From contig NZ_JAAGVY010000023.1 of NCBI RefSeq assembly GCF_010686655.1, positions 1 through 64,000 of the forward strand: a stretch of 64,000 nucleotides of DNA. Direction: 5' to 3'. The notes below the pieces were generated by a model, which had not been told where the DNA came from, searched no databases, and saw nothing but the letters and a program-made list of their open reading frames with translations. This document shows positions 55,265 through 64,000 of this stretch, piece after piece. The stretch's first letter is position 1; each line of letters starts with the position of its first letter. The position numbers and the translations under genes were made by a program. The DNA comes from Cryomorpha ignava (GTDB lineage: Bacteria > Bacteroidota > Bacteroidia > Flavobacteriales_D > Cryomorphaceae).

Positions 55265-55388
55265 GACCTTATTGCCAGTGAAATTCCGATTTATGAAATT
55301 TCGAATCATTCATTCATTTGGAAGAATTGCATTTCATCAATTTCAGAACGTCTGCGATAGCGCAAACTACTCCGCCACTGAAAAACAC

Positions 55389-55426
55389 AAAGCCGGAAAC
55401 TCTAAAGTTCACGGCTTTGCTTTTTT
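55389..55426. terminator. Bidirectional terminator after the aldehyde dehydrogenase gene
   Basis: AAAGCCG (55389-55395) pairs with CGGCTTT (55412-55418), with an inner AACT/AGTT pair, and there are T runs on both strands. It lies 45 bases past the stop codon of the minus-strand dehydrogenase gene. Confidence 0.8.
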
Positions 55427-55470
55427 AATTTCTATACATCCCGAAAATATTCGAGAGCATTAGTACTTAA

Positions 55471-56871
55471 TTATTTCGATTTTCCTAAAATCACAGACTT
55501 CACATTCACAAATTCCTTCAACCCAAATCCGCCGTGCTCGCGTCCGTAACCGGAGTCTTTCACACCGCCAAATGGCATCGCCGGATCGGCCAGTCCAAAG
55601 GTATTGATGAAAATCATTCCTGTGTCGAAGTGTTTTTGTGCAAGCTCAATGGCTCCTTTCTCATCTTTCGAGAAAATTCCGCCACCCAAACCAAATCTAC
55701 TGTCATTGGCTATGCGCATGGCATCATCGGTGTCTTTCGCTTTTATAAGCGATGCCACCGGTCCGAAAAGCTCATCGTCATAAGCAGGTTGTCCGGGCTT
55801 AACCGATCCAAGCACTGTGGCCGGATAGTAAAATCCTTTCCCATTGGGAATCTCGCCACCGCAGAGAATTTCAGCGCCATGGCTTACACTTTTGGTAACC
55901 TGTTTGTGCAGGGTTTCGCGGAGGTCTTCTCGTGCCATGGGGCCTAATTGGGACTCATCGTTATTGGGATCACCCAATTTGATAGCTTTCATCGCAGCGA
56001 CAAATCCTTCTTTAAACTTATCGTATATTTTATCTACTACGATAAACCGTTTTGCGGCAATACACGTCTCGCCATTGTTGTAGATTCTACCTTTTACACA
56101 CATTTTAACTGCGAGTTCTAAATCCGCATCTTCAAGCACAATATATGCATCGTTACTACCTAGCTCCATCACCGATTTCTTAAGCTCAGAGCCCGTCTTT
56201 TCGGCAATTTTTCTACCAGCACTCGGACTTCCCGTAAGGGTAACGCCGCGTATCAGATCGTTTTCAATGATCGCATCAGACTGATCGTGCTCAATAACCA
56301 ATGTGGAAAATAAATGATCTGGCAACCCGGCATCTTTAAAAATCTTTTCAAGCATTTTACCTGTCCCGGTTACATTAGATGCGTGCTTTAGTATAACGCC
56401 ATTACCAGCCATCAAACTGGCAATTGCAAAGCGGATAACTTGATAAGATGGATAATTCCAAGGCTGAACTCCGTAAATAACTCCTATCGGCTCATAAGAC
56501 ACAAGTCCTTTTCCGCCGTTTAGCCTAGTCCGCTCATCGCCTTTCAACTCTTCGGGGCCATGCTCGGCTGTATAAGCGCATATCGCAGCGCAGAGATCAA
56601 CCTCTTGCCCGCTTTGCTTTAGGAGTTTTCCCATCTCATCGGTCATGAGTTGACCCAATGCATCTTTATTTGCTGTAAGCTCCTTGCCTATTGCTGCTAT
56701 CGTTTTGGCGCGCTTTTCTAGTGGCACATGCCTCCAGTTCAAGAAAGCTTTGTGGCAATTTTCAATGGCATTCGTCACTTCCGTGTCCGTATGGTATGGG
56801 TAATGCTCCAACTCTTCGCCCGTGGTTGGATTCACGGTGGTAATTTGATCTTCAAGTGTTTCGGTACTCAT
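55471..56871 (-). CDS. NAD(P)-dependent aldehyde dehydrogenase (succinate-semialdehyde type)
   Basis: The 466-residue enzyme covers the whole aldehyde dehydrogenase fold. The N-terminus DQITTVNPTTGEELEHYPYH, the asparagine region GVQPWNYPSYQ, the general base E in VMELGSNDAYIVLEDADLE (about 237) and the nucleophile C in NGETCIAAKRFIV (about 270) are intact. The phrases ELGSNDAY and NGETCIAAKR fit the succinate-semialdehyde dehydrogenase-like subgroup that oxidises aldehydes to acids. It lies 41 bases from the short-chain dehydrogenase gene, so both may be one operon for aldehyde/alcohol handling. Substrate is inferred from subgroup likeness only. Confidence 0.9.
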   Translation of the reverse strand: MSTETLEDQITTVNPTTGEELEHYPYHTDTEVTNAIENCHKAFLNWRHVPLEKRAKTIAAIGKELTANKDALGQLMTDEMGKLLKQSGQEVDLCAAICAYTAEHGPEELKGDERTRLNGGKGLVSYEPIGVIYGVQPWNYPSYQVIRFAIASLMAGNGVILKHASNVTGTGKMLEKIFKDAGLPDHLFSTLVIEHDQSDAIIENDLIRGVTLTGSPSAGRKIAEKTGSELKKSVMELGSNDAYIVLEDADLELAVKMCVKGRIYNNGETCIAAKRFIVVDKIYDKFKEGFVAAMKAIKLGDPNNDESQLGPMAREDLRETLHKQVTKSVSHGAEILCGGEIPNGKGFYYPATVLGSVKPGQPAYDDELFGPVASLIKAKDTDDAMRIANDSRFGLGGGIFSKDEKGAIELAQKHFDTGMIFINTFGLADPAMPFGGVKDSGYGREHGGFGLKEFVNVKSVILGKSK

Positions 56872-56912
56872 TATAGTCTATTTTAAGGTTCTTAACATTA
56901 TTTTTTGAACGA

Positions 56913-57653
56913 TTATTGCTGCTCGGTGGGCATGATATAAACATCATTGATGTTCACCCTGCCCGGTTGTGATATGGCATAATATATCGCTTCGGCAATA
57001 TCTTCAGCTTCCATGGTTGTCATATCTTTCATTCCTTCCATTTGCTTCAATACTTCTTCGTCGGTAATGGTGTTAAATAAATTGGTATCAACTGCTCCGG
57101 GTTCAATAGAAGTAACGTTGATTCCGTATTTCTTTGCCAGCTCTTGTCTCATTCCTTCAGAGAGCATTTTCACGGCCGCCTTAGTTGCACAATACACGGC
57201 ACCACCGGGAAAATAGCGGTGAGCTGCTGAAGATGAGATATTTATAATATGGCCTTCTTTATTTTCAATCATAGTGGGCAGCACAGCGGCCACTCCATTC
57301 AAAACACCTTTTATGTTCACGTCAACCATTTCTTCCCAATCGTCCGTTTTCAGATTTTTTAGATAAGAAAGTGGCATTAGGCCTGCGTTATTTATCAGGC
57401 AATGTACAGCCCCGTATTCATCCACAGCCGCTTTAACCGCATTTTTAAAATCGGCGGGCTTTGTTACATCGCAAGTAACGACCATCGCCGTTCCACCTTC
57501 TGCTTCAATTTCTTTTTTGAGTTTCTCAAGCTTGTCTTCGCTCCGGGCGCACAATACTACTTTGGCTCCCTTGCCTGCAAGTTTCATAGCTGTAGCTTGT
57601 CCTATTCCGCTTGATGCTCCTGTAATCAGGATTACTTTCTTGTCAATTTTCAT
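56913..57653 (-). CDS. Short-chain dehydrogenase/reductase (SDR)
   Basis: The 246-residue enzyme is a classical SDR: cofactor motif TGASSGIG at 11-18, CDVTKPADF, the NNAG motif in CLINNAGLMPLSY (about 90), catalytic S in ISSSAA, and YCATK (about 155) with the active Y and K. The residues after the second strand (CARSEDKLEKL) fit an NADP-preferring type. The C-terminal EDIAEAIYYAISQPGRVNIN is typical of the YdfG/clavulanate-type SDR with broad substrates. It precedes the aldehyde dehydrogenase gene. Confidence 0.92.
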   Translation of the reverse strand: MKIDKKVILITGASSGIGQATAMKLAGKGAKVVLCARSEDKLEKLKKEIEAEGGTAMVVTCDVTKPADFKNAVKAAVDEYGAVHCLINNAGLMPLSYLKNLKTDDWEEMVDVNIKGVLNGVAAVLPTMIENKEGHIINISSSAAHRYFPGGAVYCATKAAVKMLSEGMRQELAKKYGINVTSIEPGAVDTNLFNTITDEEVLKQMEGMKDMTTMEAEDIAEAIYYAISQPGRVNINDVYIMPTEQQ

Positions 57654-57990
57654 ATTTTCTTATTTTTGATTCGTTAATTTTCTATCTAAGTATTCGCAAT
57701 ATTCAGACCTGTTTATGAGGAAACTCTACACTGCGCTTGCCTGCTGATGCTTGATGCGAACAAGCCGAAAATAGGATATGTGCTGAATGGGGAATTCTGG
57801 AGAGTTTGGAGAAACTTTGCCCCGCGACAGTTTCGGCACAGCACTTCAAATAGTGGATTATAAGGTCGTTATAAAATAAGATTTCCCATTTAGGGCAAAT
57901 AATTATTTCTGTCTTCGACAGCGACGAAGTTTCAGCAAAAACTTTTACCAAAAGTTTAACTTGGGCTATGGCAGGTCAAAGTCTTTAAGG

Positions 57991-58037
57991 ATTCGTGTAT
58001 TCGTAGCGTTAATGTTCTTAGCTACGAATACACGAAT
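57991..58037. repeat. Perfect 17-bp inverted repeat
   Basis: ATTCGTGTATTCGTAGC (57991-58007) and GCTACGAATACACGAAT (58021-58037) are exact complements with a 13-base loop. There is no T run on either side, so it is not a classical terminator. The gap 57654-58165 shows no gene; a minus-strand frame at 57703-57951 has no family resemblance. Confidence 0.7.
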
Positions 58038-58165
58038 AAAAACCTTACAAATACCGCAGCATTGAAAATGACTGCGGAGATTAAGAAACGAAATTGATAT
58101 TAGCTTCACTATAGGGTCGATACCCAGCAGAGCAAACATCATACAAGCGACGCGAGTACTTAAAA

Positions 58166-61100
58166 TCACCTAAGCATCATAAACTTCACAGTCTCCTCTC
58201 CGCCTGTGCCGTCCAACTTTAAAAGATAAATTCCATTGGCCATAACACCATTAAGCTCAATAATATGGTCGCTGAATTCAGAATAGAGTGGTTTCGTGAA
58301 AATCAGTCGGCCTTCACTATTGTAAATAAATACGTTTTGATATTTTCCGATATCGCTTTCGCGAAAAGCAAAAGAAATAGAACTACCACTTACAGGATTT
58401 GGGTAAACCATAATACCATCTTCTTCTGAGCTGCCACTTAAAGCTTTCGAAAAACTCAAATCATCTCTTCGTGAAATCAGCCAGGTATTCATCCCAACAG
58501 ATTCCACCGGCATAGTAGTAAGTCCATCAATACTTCCATTCCACATTTGCTGACCTGTAATAATTACCCCACCATCAGGGTGAAGCTTCATGCCGAATTT
58601 ATTCTCACTCAATTTTTCGTCATAATCGAATCTTGACAATGTGGTAAGCCATCTGAGTGAATCAATAAGATTTCCACTTCTATTCATTCGGTCTATTTGC
58701 AGAGACCAGCGCCCATCGCCCCCGTATATAGGTCTGGGAAAATAATCTTCTTCATATACCAGTGATAGTGAGTAAAGTAAATCATCTTTAAAATCAAAAT
58801 CCTGAACAAATTTTAAACGTGAGGCATCATTGTTTCTTAGATATAGCACGCTGCCGGCCGACTTGCTCAAGCAAAGCATAAAGCCATTTTCGCCGCAATC
58901 CACATAATTTGGACGGATAGAAAGCGACTTTTCTCCTACCGACATATTACCGCGTGTATAACCTCCCAGCCATAATTGATCCTTATCAAGCGAACGGATG
59001 GTGGTAATTCGCATTACGTCATCGGCAATACAGGTTTGCTCCCATACGATATCACCATTTGATTTATCTAAACCTGCTAATCTATAATTCCATTCTAAAT
59101 ATGAACATGTGCTGCTCACATTATATCCTGACCCTCCACTACTCACGTAAACACGGGTATCATCTATATCTAAAGTATTTAATCCCGGACCAAACAAAAA
59201 TTGATCTGTTTGAAGTGGTTTAATCCAAACTGGCTCCAGGTTAAAATCATATTTAAACAATATGGTCCTTACATTATGACCGGGGTCCACATAGATAGGC
59301 GGACATGCATCCATAGAAAATCCTGTGCGAGCTTGACCCAGCATATATATTCCGCCCGCTTCAATTTTAATTTGGCTCATATCCATTAAATCCTTCCCTC
59401 CGGTAGGCAGAAGCTTAGATTGAACCAGATGACCAAAATTGTCTAACTCAATTAAATAATGTCCTTTTATGTTACCAATAAGCTCAGTATTATTTACAAA
59501 AATATCTGAATTCGACAAACTGCCGGTTAGATGCGAAACGACTAAAAAAACATGACCATCGCTCGCTCGGCGACCAATTATTCTTCGTTCAAGCTCTGAT
59601 GCTCTAACTATTCCTGTAGCGCTTAAGGAACCGTCTGAATTCAGATATTGAATTGCTGTATTGAAATAGAAACCGGGAATATGGCGTCCCCGCAAAACCC
59701 ATTTGTGGTTTATTGAAAAATAATCAACCCAGACATCCATTCTTTCCAGAACAAATACCATTGAGCCATCATCGGCCAACATAACTTCCGGATGATTCAA
59801 ACTAATAGTCCTTACTCCCGAAAAGACGATAGGATTTTTTGTATAAGTTACCTCCCAATTCTTCTCATTCGGCAATGTGTCTGTAACTGGCTGAGAATTT
59901 TCATCAAGCTTGTATAAATAAACTTGATCATTAGAATACTTTATCGACACCATAATATCGTCTTCCTGTTCTGAAAAAAATGCTTCTTTAATTCCCTTTT
60001 TTTCGGGAGTTATATTTGTTATTGCAAAAGTTCCTTCTGCGGTGCCATCTGATCGCCAAATTTGATGCCCCAATCCTGGAGAAATAGCTGAAAAATAAAG
60101 AATTCCGTTTTTTGAAATTATATCGAGTGGGCTCAAATCTTCTAATGGCAGATATACACCGATATTTGGGAAGCCATCAAAATTCATACTATTGCCAAAC
60201 CCCGGATATATATCTTTAAGCACCTCTACTCCACTTGAAGAGATTCTATATGGTTCAATACCTTCGTAACCCATTCGCCCAAAAAGTAAAGGGCCATTTC
60301 CTGTTTGCTTTAATATTGGTTGTAACCTAAGAGTATAGATTTCCAGATTGTTGCTGAAATCGGTAAAAACACCTAAATTGGGGTTTATCAAACCGGAACC
60401 TGTGGGGTTAACAATGCGATTATTATCGTTTGCATAATGCCCGTTTCCGGCAAGTAGAAACTGACCCTCTATTTCTCCTACTGGCAGCAAAAATGAGGGA
60501 ACGATAATTTCTTCTCCATTCGCATTTGTTATAGGAGTCAGACTCTCAATATCTTCACGGTATGTGGCCAAAGACCGATCTGGAAACCCAAATGGAACTG
60601 AATTGGTGAGCAAAAAATCACCATTGAGATAGGCTCCATCAAATGATTCCCATTCGTCGGGAAAAGAATAGGAAGAGACAAGATTAAAATCCAAATCTAT
60701 CGAATTGACAGTATGAGAAGTTATTGCAATAAAGCCCGATTCTTGCGGAATAATATTTAACACGCGTTCACCCAAATTTAATTCCGGCTGGATTGCCCCT
60801 TCCGTAAAAAGAGCTATTCCTGAATATGTCGATCCCACCACCCCATTTAGCCCGGGCATTACCCACATATCATAACTCGGATTCATATAAGTTGAAAGAA
60901 GTGTTAGCTCACCCGAAGAGTACGCCATAACCCATGTGCCGGCAGAACTGGATGCGTATCGAATATAGAAATACCACACATCGTTGTACTCTGCATAGGT
61001 ATAAATTACCCCTTCTACGGTCTCTATTACCTCTCCTGTATTGATATCAAATAATACAATATCAACATATTTATTTTCGGCAAAATTTACACCAAGTGCC

Positions 61101-61237
61101 TTGTTCCCATCGATCTGAAGGACTTTTTGACACGGGATTTCGATATCTGTTATTGGCTCTAACTGGGCGAAAGAAATACCCGAAATGAGCATGAACCATG
61201 TAAACTGTAAAAAGGATATGGTTTTTCGAATATTCAT
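58166..61237 (-). CDS. Large secreted T9SS type A cargo, beta-propeller-like
   Basis: The 1023-residue protein starts with a signal peptide (about 1-24, ending SFAQ) and ends with a type A sorting tail from IMVYPNPVSGSSISFAFRES to KFMMLR. Between them lie repeated short beta units with tryptophan and aspartate, for example LYFSAISPGLGHQIWRSDG and AEGTFAITNITP, which is the ELWKSDGT-type repeat often found in secreted Bacteroidota propellers. I recognise no enzyme site. It is a single-gene unit, divergent to the AAA ATPase. Confidence 0.85.
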   Translation of the reverse strand: MNIRKTISFLQFTWFMLISGISFAQLEPITDIEIPCQKVLQIDGNKALGVNFAENKYVDIVLFDINTGEVIETVEGVIYTYAEYNDVWYFYIRYASSSAGTWVMAYSSGELTLLSTYMNPSYDMWVMPGLNGVVGSTYSGIALFTEGAIQPELNLGERVLNIIPQESGFIAITSHTVNSIDLDFNLVSSYSFPDEWESFDGAYLNGDFLLTNSVPFGFPDRSLATYREDIESLTPITNANGEEIIVPSFLLPVGEIEGQFLLAGNGHYANDNNRIVNPTGSGLINPNLGVFTDFSNNLEIYTLRLQPILKQTGNGPLLFGRMGYEGIEPYRISSSGVEVLKDIYPGFGNSMNFDGFPNIGVYLPLEDLSPLDIISKNGILYFSAISPGLGHQIWRSDGTAEGTFAITNITPEKKGIKEAFFSEQEDDIMVSIKYSNDQVYLYKLDENSQPVTDTLPNEKNWEVTYTKNPIVFSGVRTISLNHPEVMLADDGSMVFVLERMDVWVDYFSINHKWVLRGRHIPGFYFNTAIQYLNSDGSLSATGIVRASELERRIIGRRASDGHVFLVVSHLTGSLSNSDIFVNNTELIGNIKGHYLIELDNFGHLVQSKLLPTGGKDLMDMSQIKIEAGGIYMLGQARTGFSMDACPPIYVDPGHNVRTILFKYDFNLEPVWIKPLQTDQFLFGPGLNTLDIDDTRVYVSSGGSGYNVSSTCSYLEWNYRLAGLDKSNGDIVWEQTCIADDVMRITTIRSLDKDQLWLGGYTRGNMSVGEKSLSIRPNYVDCGENGFMLCLSKSAGSVLYLRNNDASRLKFVQDFDFKDDLLYSLSLVYEEDYFPRPIYGGDGRWSLQIDRMNRSGNLIDSLRWLTTLSRFDYDEKLSENKFGMKLHPDGGVIITGQQMWNGSIDGLTTMPVESVGMNTWLISRRDDLSFSKALSGSSEEDGIMVYPNPVSGSSISFAFRESDIGKYQNVFIYNSEGRLIFTKPLYSEFSDHIIELNGVMANGIYLLKLDGTGGEETVKFMMLR

Positions 61238-61404
61238 TGCTCCTGCAATGTACTAAAAAATCAAAATCTGTTTTATCAAATGAACAATTCCTATTCGACT
61301 CTTTTCTTTCAATTAATATACTGCCAACTTAGAATCTCGTAATAAAAGTAGATCATAACACTCGGCTTCTTTACCCAACGACATATCTTGTCGCACCTCC
61401 CCAA

Positions 61405-61412
61405 TATCTTTG
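61405..61412 (+). promoter_or_regulatory. Candidate -7 promoter element TATCTTTG
   Basis: TATCTTTG matches the Bacteroidota TAnnTTTG element exactly. It places the transcription start near 61419, just before ATG 61431, and so argues against a TTG start at 61410. No TTG lies at the ideal -33 distance. Otherwise nothing is seen in 61238-61430. Confidence 0.4.
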
Positions 61413-61430
61413 CTAAAAAGAAAAAGGGAA

Positions 61431-63110
61431 ATGATTATGAAAACAGAAAAAAACATCAAACAGTCAATCTTAAATAGCATCGCAAAAATATACGACCAGG
61501 GAGATTGCTGTAATCTCTCATCAGAATTTTTCGAAAAGATAGAACCCGAACTGGGTGTGCTTTCTGAATATTTTCAGACTACAAATAACCAATCCCTTTT
61601 AATCGCAATGGTCTTTGCATTTAATTCAAAAGGGGAAACGCTCAATCTGAATGATCTGAACAGCTATTTTCACAGCAATCCAATGAAATTATTGGAATAC
61701 AGCGATGACTTTGATTTTCTGCATCAAACAGGAATTTTACACAAAGAACAAGCAAAGAATCGCAGCCGAATTTCACTCACCAGCCACAAATTTACTATCA
61801 ATGAAAAAATCACAGAAGCCATTCTCCAAAGCAAACAAATACCAGATTTAAAGCCTAAAAATATAGACACTATTTACGATCTACTCGAAAAACTGGGGAA
61901 ATTATACGATTCAAGAGACGAGGAAAAAATTTCGACAGCCCAGCTCTTTCGAGATTTTGATGAAGTGATTAATAATGGCCGGCACTTTCCGTTGATAGCG
62001 AATATGAATAAGTATGATTTGAATGTCTATGATACTTTGCTCTTCTTATATTTAATATGGCAAGTAATGAATGGTAGCCAGTCAATAATGATTGGAACTG
62101 TACTGGAAGTCATTTTTGATGATGTAAACGAGCGGATGCAATACATGCAGGAAATCAATCTGGGTAAAAATGAACTGATCACGAATAAGTGGGTTGAATT
62201 GGAAAAGAGTAATTTTTTCAACTACACTTGCATCGAACTGGCAGAGGGTGGCAAAACATTATTGAGTGAATCAGAAATAAATCTGTTTAGCAACGAGAAG
62301 AAAAGCAGCAATATTTTATATCCGGAAGATATCCTTGAACGGGAATTGATTTTTAGTGAAGTTGAGATGCACCAATTATTTCTTCTAAAAGATTTGCTAA
62401 AACCCGAAAAGCTTGAAGAAATGCAGAAGCGATTAACTTCGAAAAACTTGCCCAAAGGACTCACCACTTTATTGCACGGCGCACCCGGAACCGGGAAAAC
62501 CGAAATAGTAAAACAAATTGCTCGTGAGACCGGAAGAGCTGTGATGAAAGTTGAAATCAGTCAATCAAAATCAATGTGGTTTGGCGAAAGCGAAAAGGTT
62601 ATCAAGCGCGTTTTTACAGATTATCAAGCTTTCGCAAAAAAGTGCAAACTCACTCCTATCCTATTCTTTAACGAAGCCGATGCTATTCTTTCAAAACGTC
62701 AGGGTATAGGATCTTCGAACGTAGCACAAACCGAAAATGCCATTCAAAATATTCTGCTAGAGGAATTTGAAAACTTTGAAGGAATTCTATTCGCAACCAC
62801 AAATCTGATCGCCAATCTGGATTCGGCATTTGATCGGCGATTTCTTTTCAAAATAAGATTCCAAAAACCCAACGTGTCGGTCAAAGTCAGAATATGGAAA
62901 CTCAAATTGCCGGTTATAAGCAATTCCGAATGCGAACTACTGGCGACACAGTTTGATTTTTCGGGCGGACAGATTGACAATATCGTTAGGAAAGTTGACA
63001 TTCGCGAACTGATATACGGTGAAGAAGTCGCTTTTAATCAAATACTCGATTTTTGCAGGGAAGAAACTTTTGGTGAAAGCCGCGTGAGAATTGGGTTTAG
63101 TAATGGCTAA
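61431..63110 (+). CDS. AAA ATPase with unassigned N-terminal half
   Basis: The 559-residue protein has an N-terminal part (1 to about 330) of unknown fold, helical and acidic, and one AAA module: Walker A GAPGTGKT at about 350-357, Walker B LFFNEADAIL near 411 and the arginine-finger block NLDSAFDRRFLFKI near 465. Walker B has N in place of the first acidic residue, though E is kept. The module resembles the proteasome/FtsH-type AAA class rather than the clamp-loader class. It probably remodels a protein partner. The start is ATG 61431 (or 61437), consistent with the promoter element. A 145-bp tandem array follows. Confidence 0.85.
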   Translation: MIMKTEKNIKQSILNSIAKIYDQGDCCNLSSEFFEKIEPELGVLSEYFQTTNNQSLLIAMVFAFNSKGETLNLNDLNSYFHSNPMKLLEYSDDFDFLHQTGILHKEQAKNRSRISLTSHKFTINEKITEAILQSKQIPDLKPKNIDTIYDLLEKLGKLYDSRDEEKISTAQLFRDFDEVINNGRHFPLIANMNKYDLNVYDTLLFLYLIWQVMNGSQSIMIGTVLEVIFDDVNERMQYMQEINLGKNELITNKWVELEKSNFFNYTCIELAEGGKTLLSESEINLFSNEKKSSNILYPEDILERELIFSEVEMHQLFLLKDLLKPEKLEEMQKRLTSKNLPKGLTTLLHGAPGTGKTEIVKQIARETGRAVMKVEISQSKSMWFGESEKVIKRVFTDYQAFAKKCKLTPILFFNEADAILSKRQGIGSSNVAQTENAIQNILLEEFENFEGILFATTNLIANLDSAFDRRFLFKIRFQKPNVSVKVRIWKLKLPVISNSECELLATQFDFSGGQIDNIVRKVDIRELIYGEEVAFNQILDFCREETFGESRVRIGFSNG

Positions 63111-63150
63111 GATTTGAAATACTTCATCCGCGCACGGTTGCGCCCCGGTT

Positions 63151-63860
63151 CCCGCCCTCATTCCCTAAAGGGATGCCATATGAACAAAACTAAATCTATG
63201 ATGAATAAATATATCAAAAGAAGTCCGGTTCGATCTCTTAGCTCGTGCGTGGATTTCCCTTTAGGGTTAGGGCGCGCGGAGGAGATGACCTCATTCCCGC
63301 CCTCATTCCCTAAAGGGATGCCATATGAACAAAACTAAATATATGAGGAATAGATATATCAAATGAAATCCCGTTCGATGGTAGCTTGTGCGTGGATTTC
63401 CCTTTAGGGTTAGGGCGCGCGGAGGAGATGACCTCATTCCCGCCCTCATTCCCTAAAGGGATGCCATATGGACAAAACTAAATCTATAATGAATAGATAT
63501 ATCAAAAGAAGTCCGGTTCGATCTCTTAGCTCGTGCGTGGATTTCCCTTTAGGGTTAGGGCGCGCGGAGGAGATGACCTCATTCCCGCCCTCATTCCCTA
63601 AAGGGATGCCATATGGACAAAACTAAATCTATGAGGAATAGATATATCAAATGAAATCCCGTTCGATATGGTAGCTTGTGCGTGGATTTCCCTTTAGGGT
63701 TAGGGCGCGCGGAGGAGATGACCTCATTCCCGCCCTCATTCCCTAAAGGGATGCCATATGAACAAAACTAAATCTATAATGAATAGATATATCAAAAGAA
63801 GTCCGGTTCGATCTCTTAGCCCGTGCGTGGATTTCCTTTAGGGTTAGGGCGGGATAGGGC
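63151..63860. repeat. Tandem array of five ~145-bp units in alternating A-B-A-B-A order
   Basis: Units begin at 63151, 63296, 63439, 63584 and 63729 (periods 145, 143, 145, 145). Each opens CGCCCTCATTCCCTAAAGGG and closes TTTCCCTTTAGGGTTAGGGC, so its two ends are inverted repeats. Two variants alternate: A has AGAAGTCCGGTTCGATCTC, B has ATGAAATCCCGTTCGAT followed by GGTAGCTTGTGCG. The last unit is cut short and its end differs. The array lies between the AAA ATPase and the next gene. Confidence 0.9.
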
Positions 63861-63942
63861 GAGTTAAGGCGGCGCGCAGATTATCGAATAACAATACTAA
63901 ATTTAAACCAAAACATTCAACACCAAAACAAAATTAAATACC

Positions 63943-64000
63943 ATGGCTTTAAGAGAAAAAATAGCACGCATGAACCTGATAATAACAAAACTGCGTCGCA
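63943..64000 (+). CDS. Start of a gene cut by the window end, possibly a WYL-type regulator
   Basis: ATG at 63943 opens a frame reading MALREKIARMNLIITKLRR up to the window end. The opening resembles the first helix of Bacteroidota WYL-domain transcription regulators (pattern I-x-R-x-x-L-I-I-x-K-L). Nineteen residues are too few to be sure. Confidence 0.35.
   Translation, partial: MALREKIARMNLIITKLRR

Noticed and set aside
55263-55463. 66-codon plus-strand frame
   Set aside because: It runs through the bidirectional terminator and has no protein-like pattern.
57703-57951. 82-codon minus-strand frame
   Set aside because: No family resemblance, no start context, and it lies next to hairpin-type repeat sequence.
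63151-63860. CRISPR array
   Set aside because: Units are 143-145 bp and alike along their whole length, with no short constant repeat and unique spacers and no cas gene nearby.

Overview
The window comes from a member of the Bacteroidota, probably a gliding or surface-living Flavobacteriia/Cytophagia-type bacterium. The evidence is four secreted proteins with type IX secretion (T9SS) type A sorting tails, one protein with a type B (gliding-motility-associated) tail, a PorP/SprF-family membrane protein, a hybrid two-component sensor with periplasmic propellers and an AraC output domain, TAnnTTTG-like promoter elements, and many short hairpin repeats between genes. I see no rRNA, tRNA or CRISPR array.

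Layout. 411-2838: a small stress-type operon (membrane-anchored protein, PRC-barrel protein, two YsnF/AvaK DUF2382 proteins) ending in a clear terminator. 3429-27662: a very large efflux-type ABC locus on the minus strand: TolC-like channel, ATPase, eight consecutive full-length MacB/FtsX-like permeases, a second ATPase and an HlyD/MacA-like adaptor. Divergent from it at 28368-31044 are a sigma-54-type response regulator and its histidine kinase. Two minus-strand promoters, one before the adaptor (27662) and one before the last permease (8080), share paired ACCGAACA boxes, a TGGCAC -24 element and identical spacings. The regulator next door therefore probably drives two transcription units: adaptor-ATPase-seven permeases, and permease-ATPase-TolC.

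31211-38290: two antitoxin-like small genes without toxins, two T9SS cargo proteins, and two genes that look broken by single frameshifts (34620-35136 and 37214-37995). 38291-54823: a hybrid two-component sensor, divergent from an operon encoding a 3215-residue LamG/FN3 adhesin-like protein, a cadherin-containing type B cargo protein and a PorP/SprF protein. 55032-55264: the degenerate end of a Y1 (REP-associated) transposase beside its hairpin repeats. 55471-57653: aldehyde dehydrogenase and short-chain dehydrogenase. 58166-61237: a further T9SS cargo. 61431-63110: an AAA ATPase, followed by five 145-bp tandem units in an A-B-A-B-A order and the first codons of another gene.

The main discoveries offered are the shared sigma-54/enhancer promoter pair controlling the eight-permease locus, a MITE-like family of about 120 bp present three times with a compensating hairpin core, the alternating tandem array at the end of the window, a conserved 21-mer sitting in or beside hairpins at three places, and the giant adhesin operon. 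All functional statements are read from sequence by eye; no database search was run.
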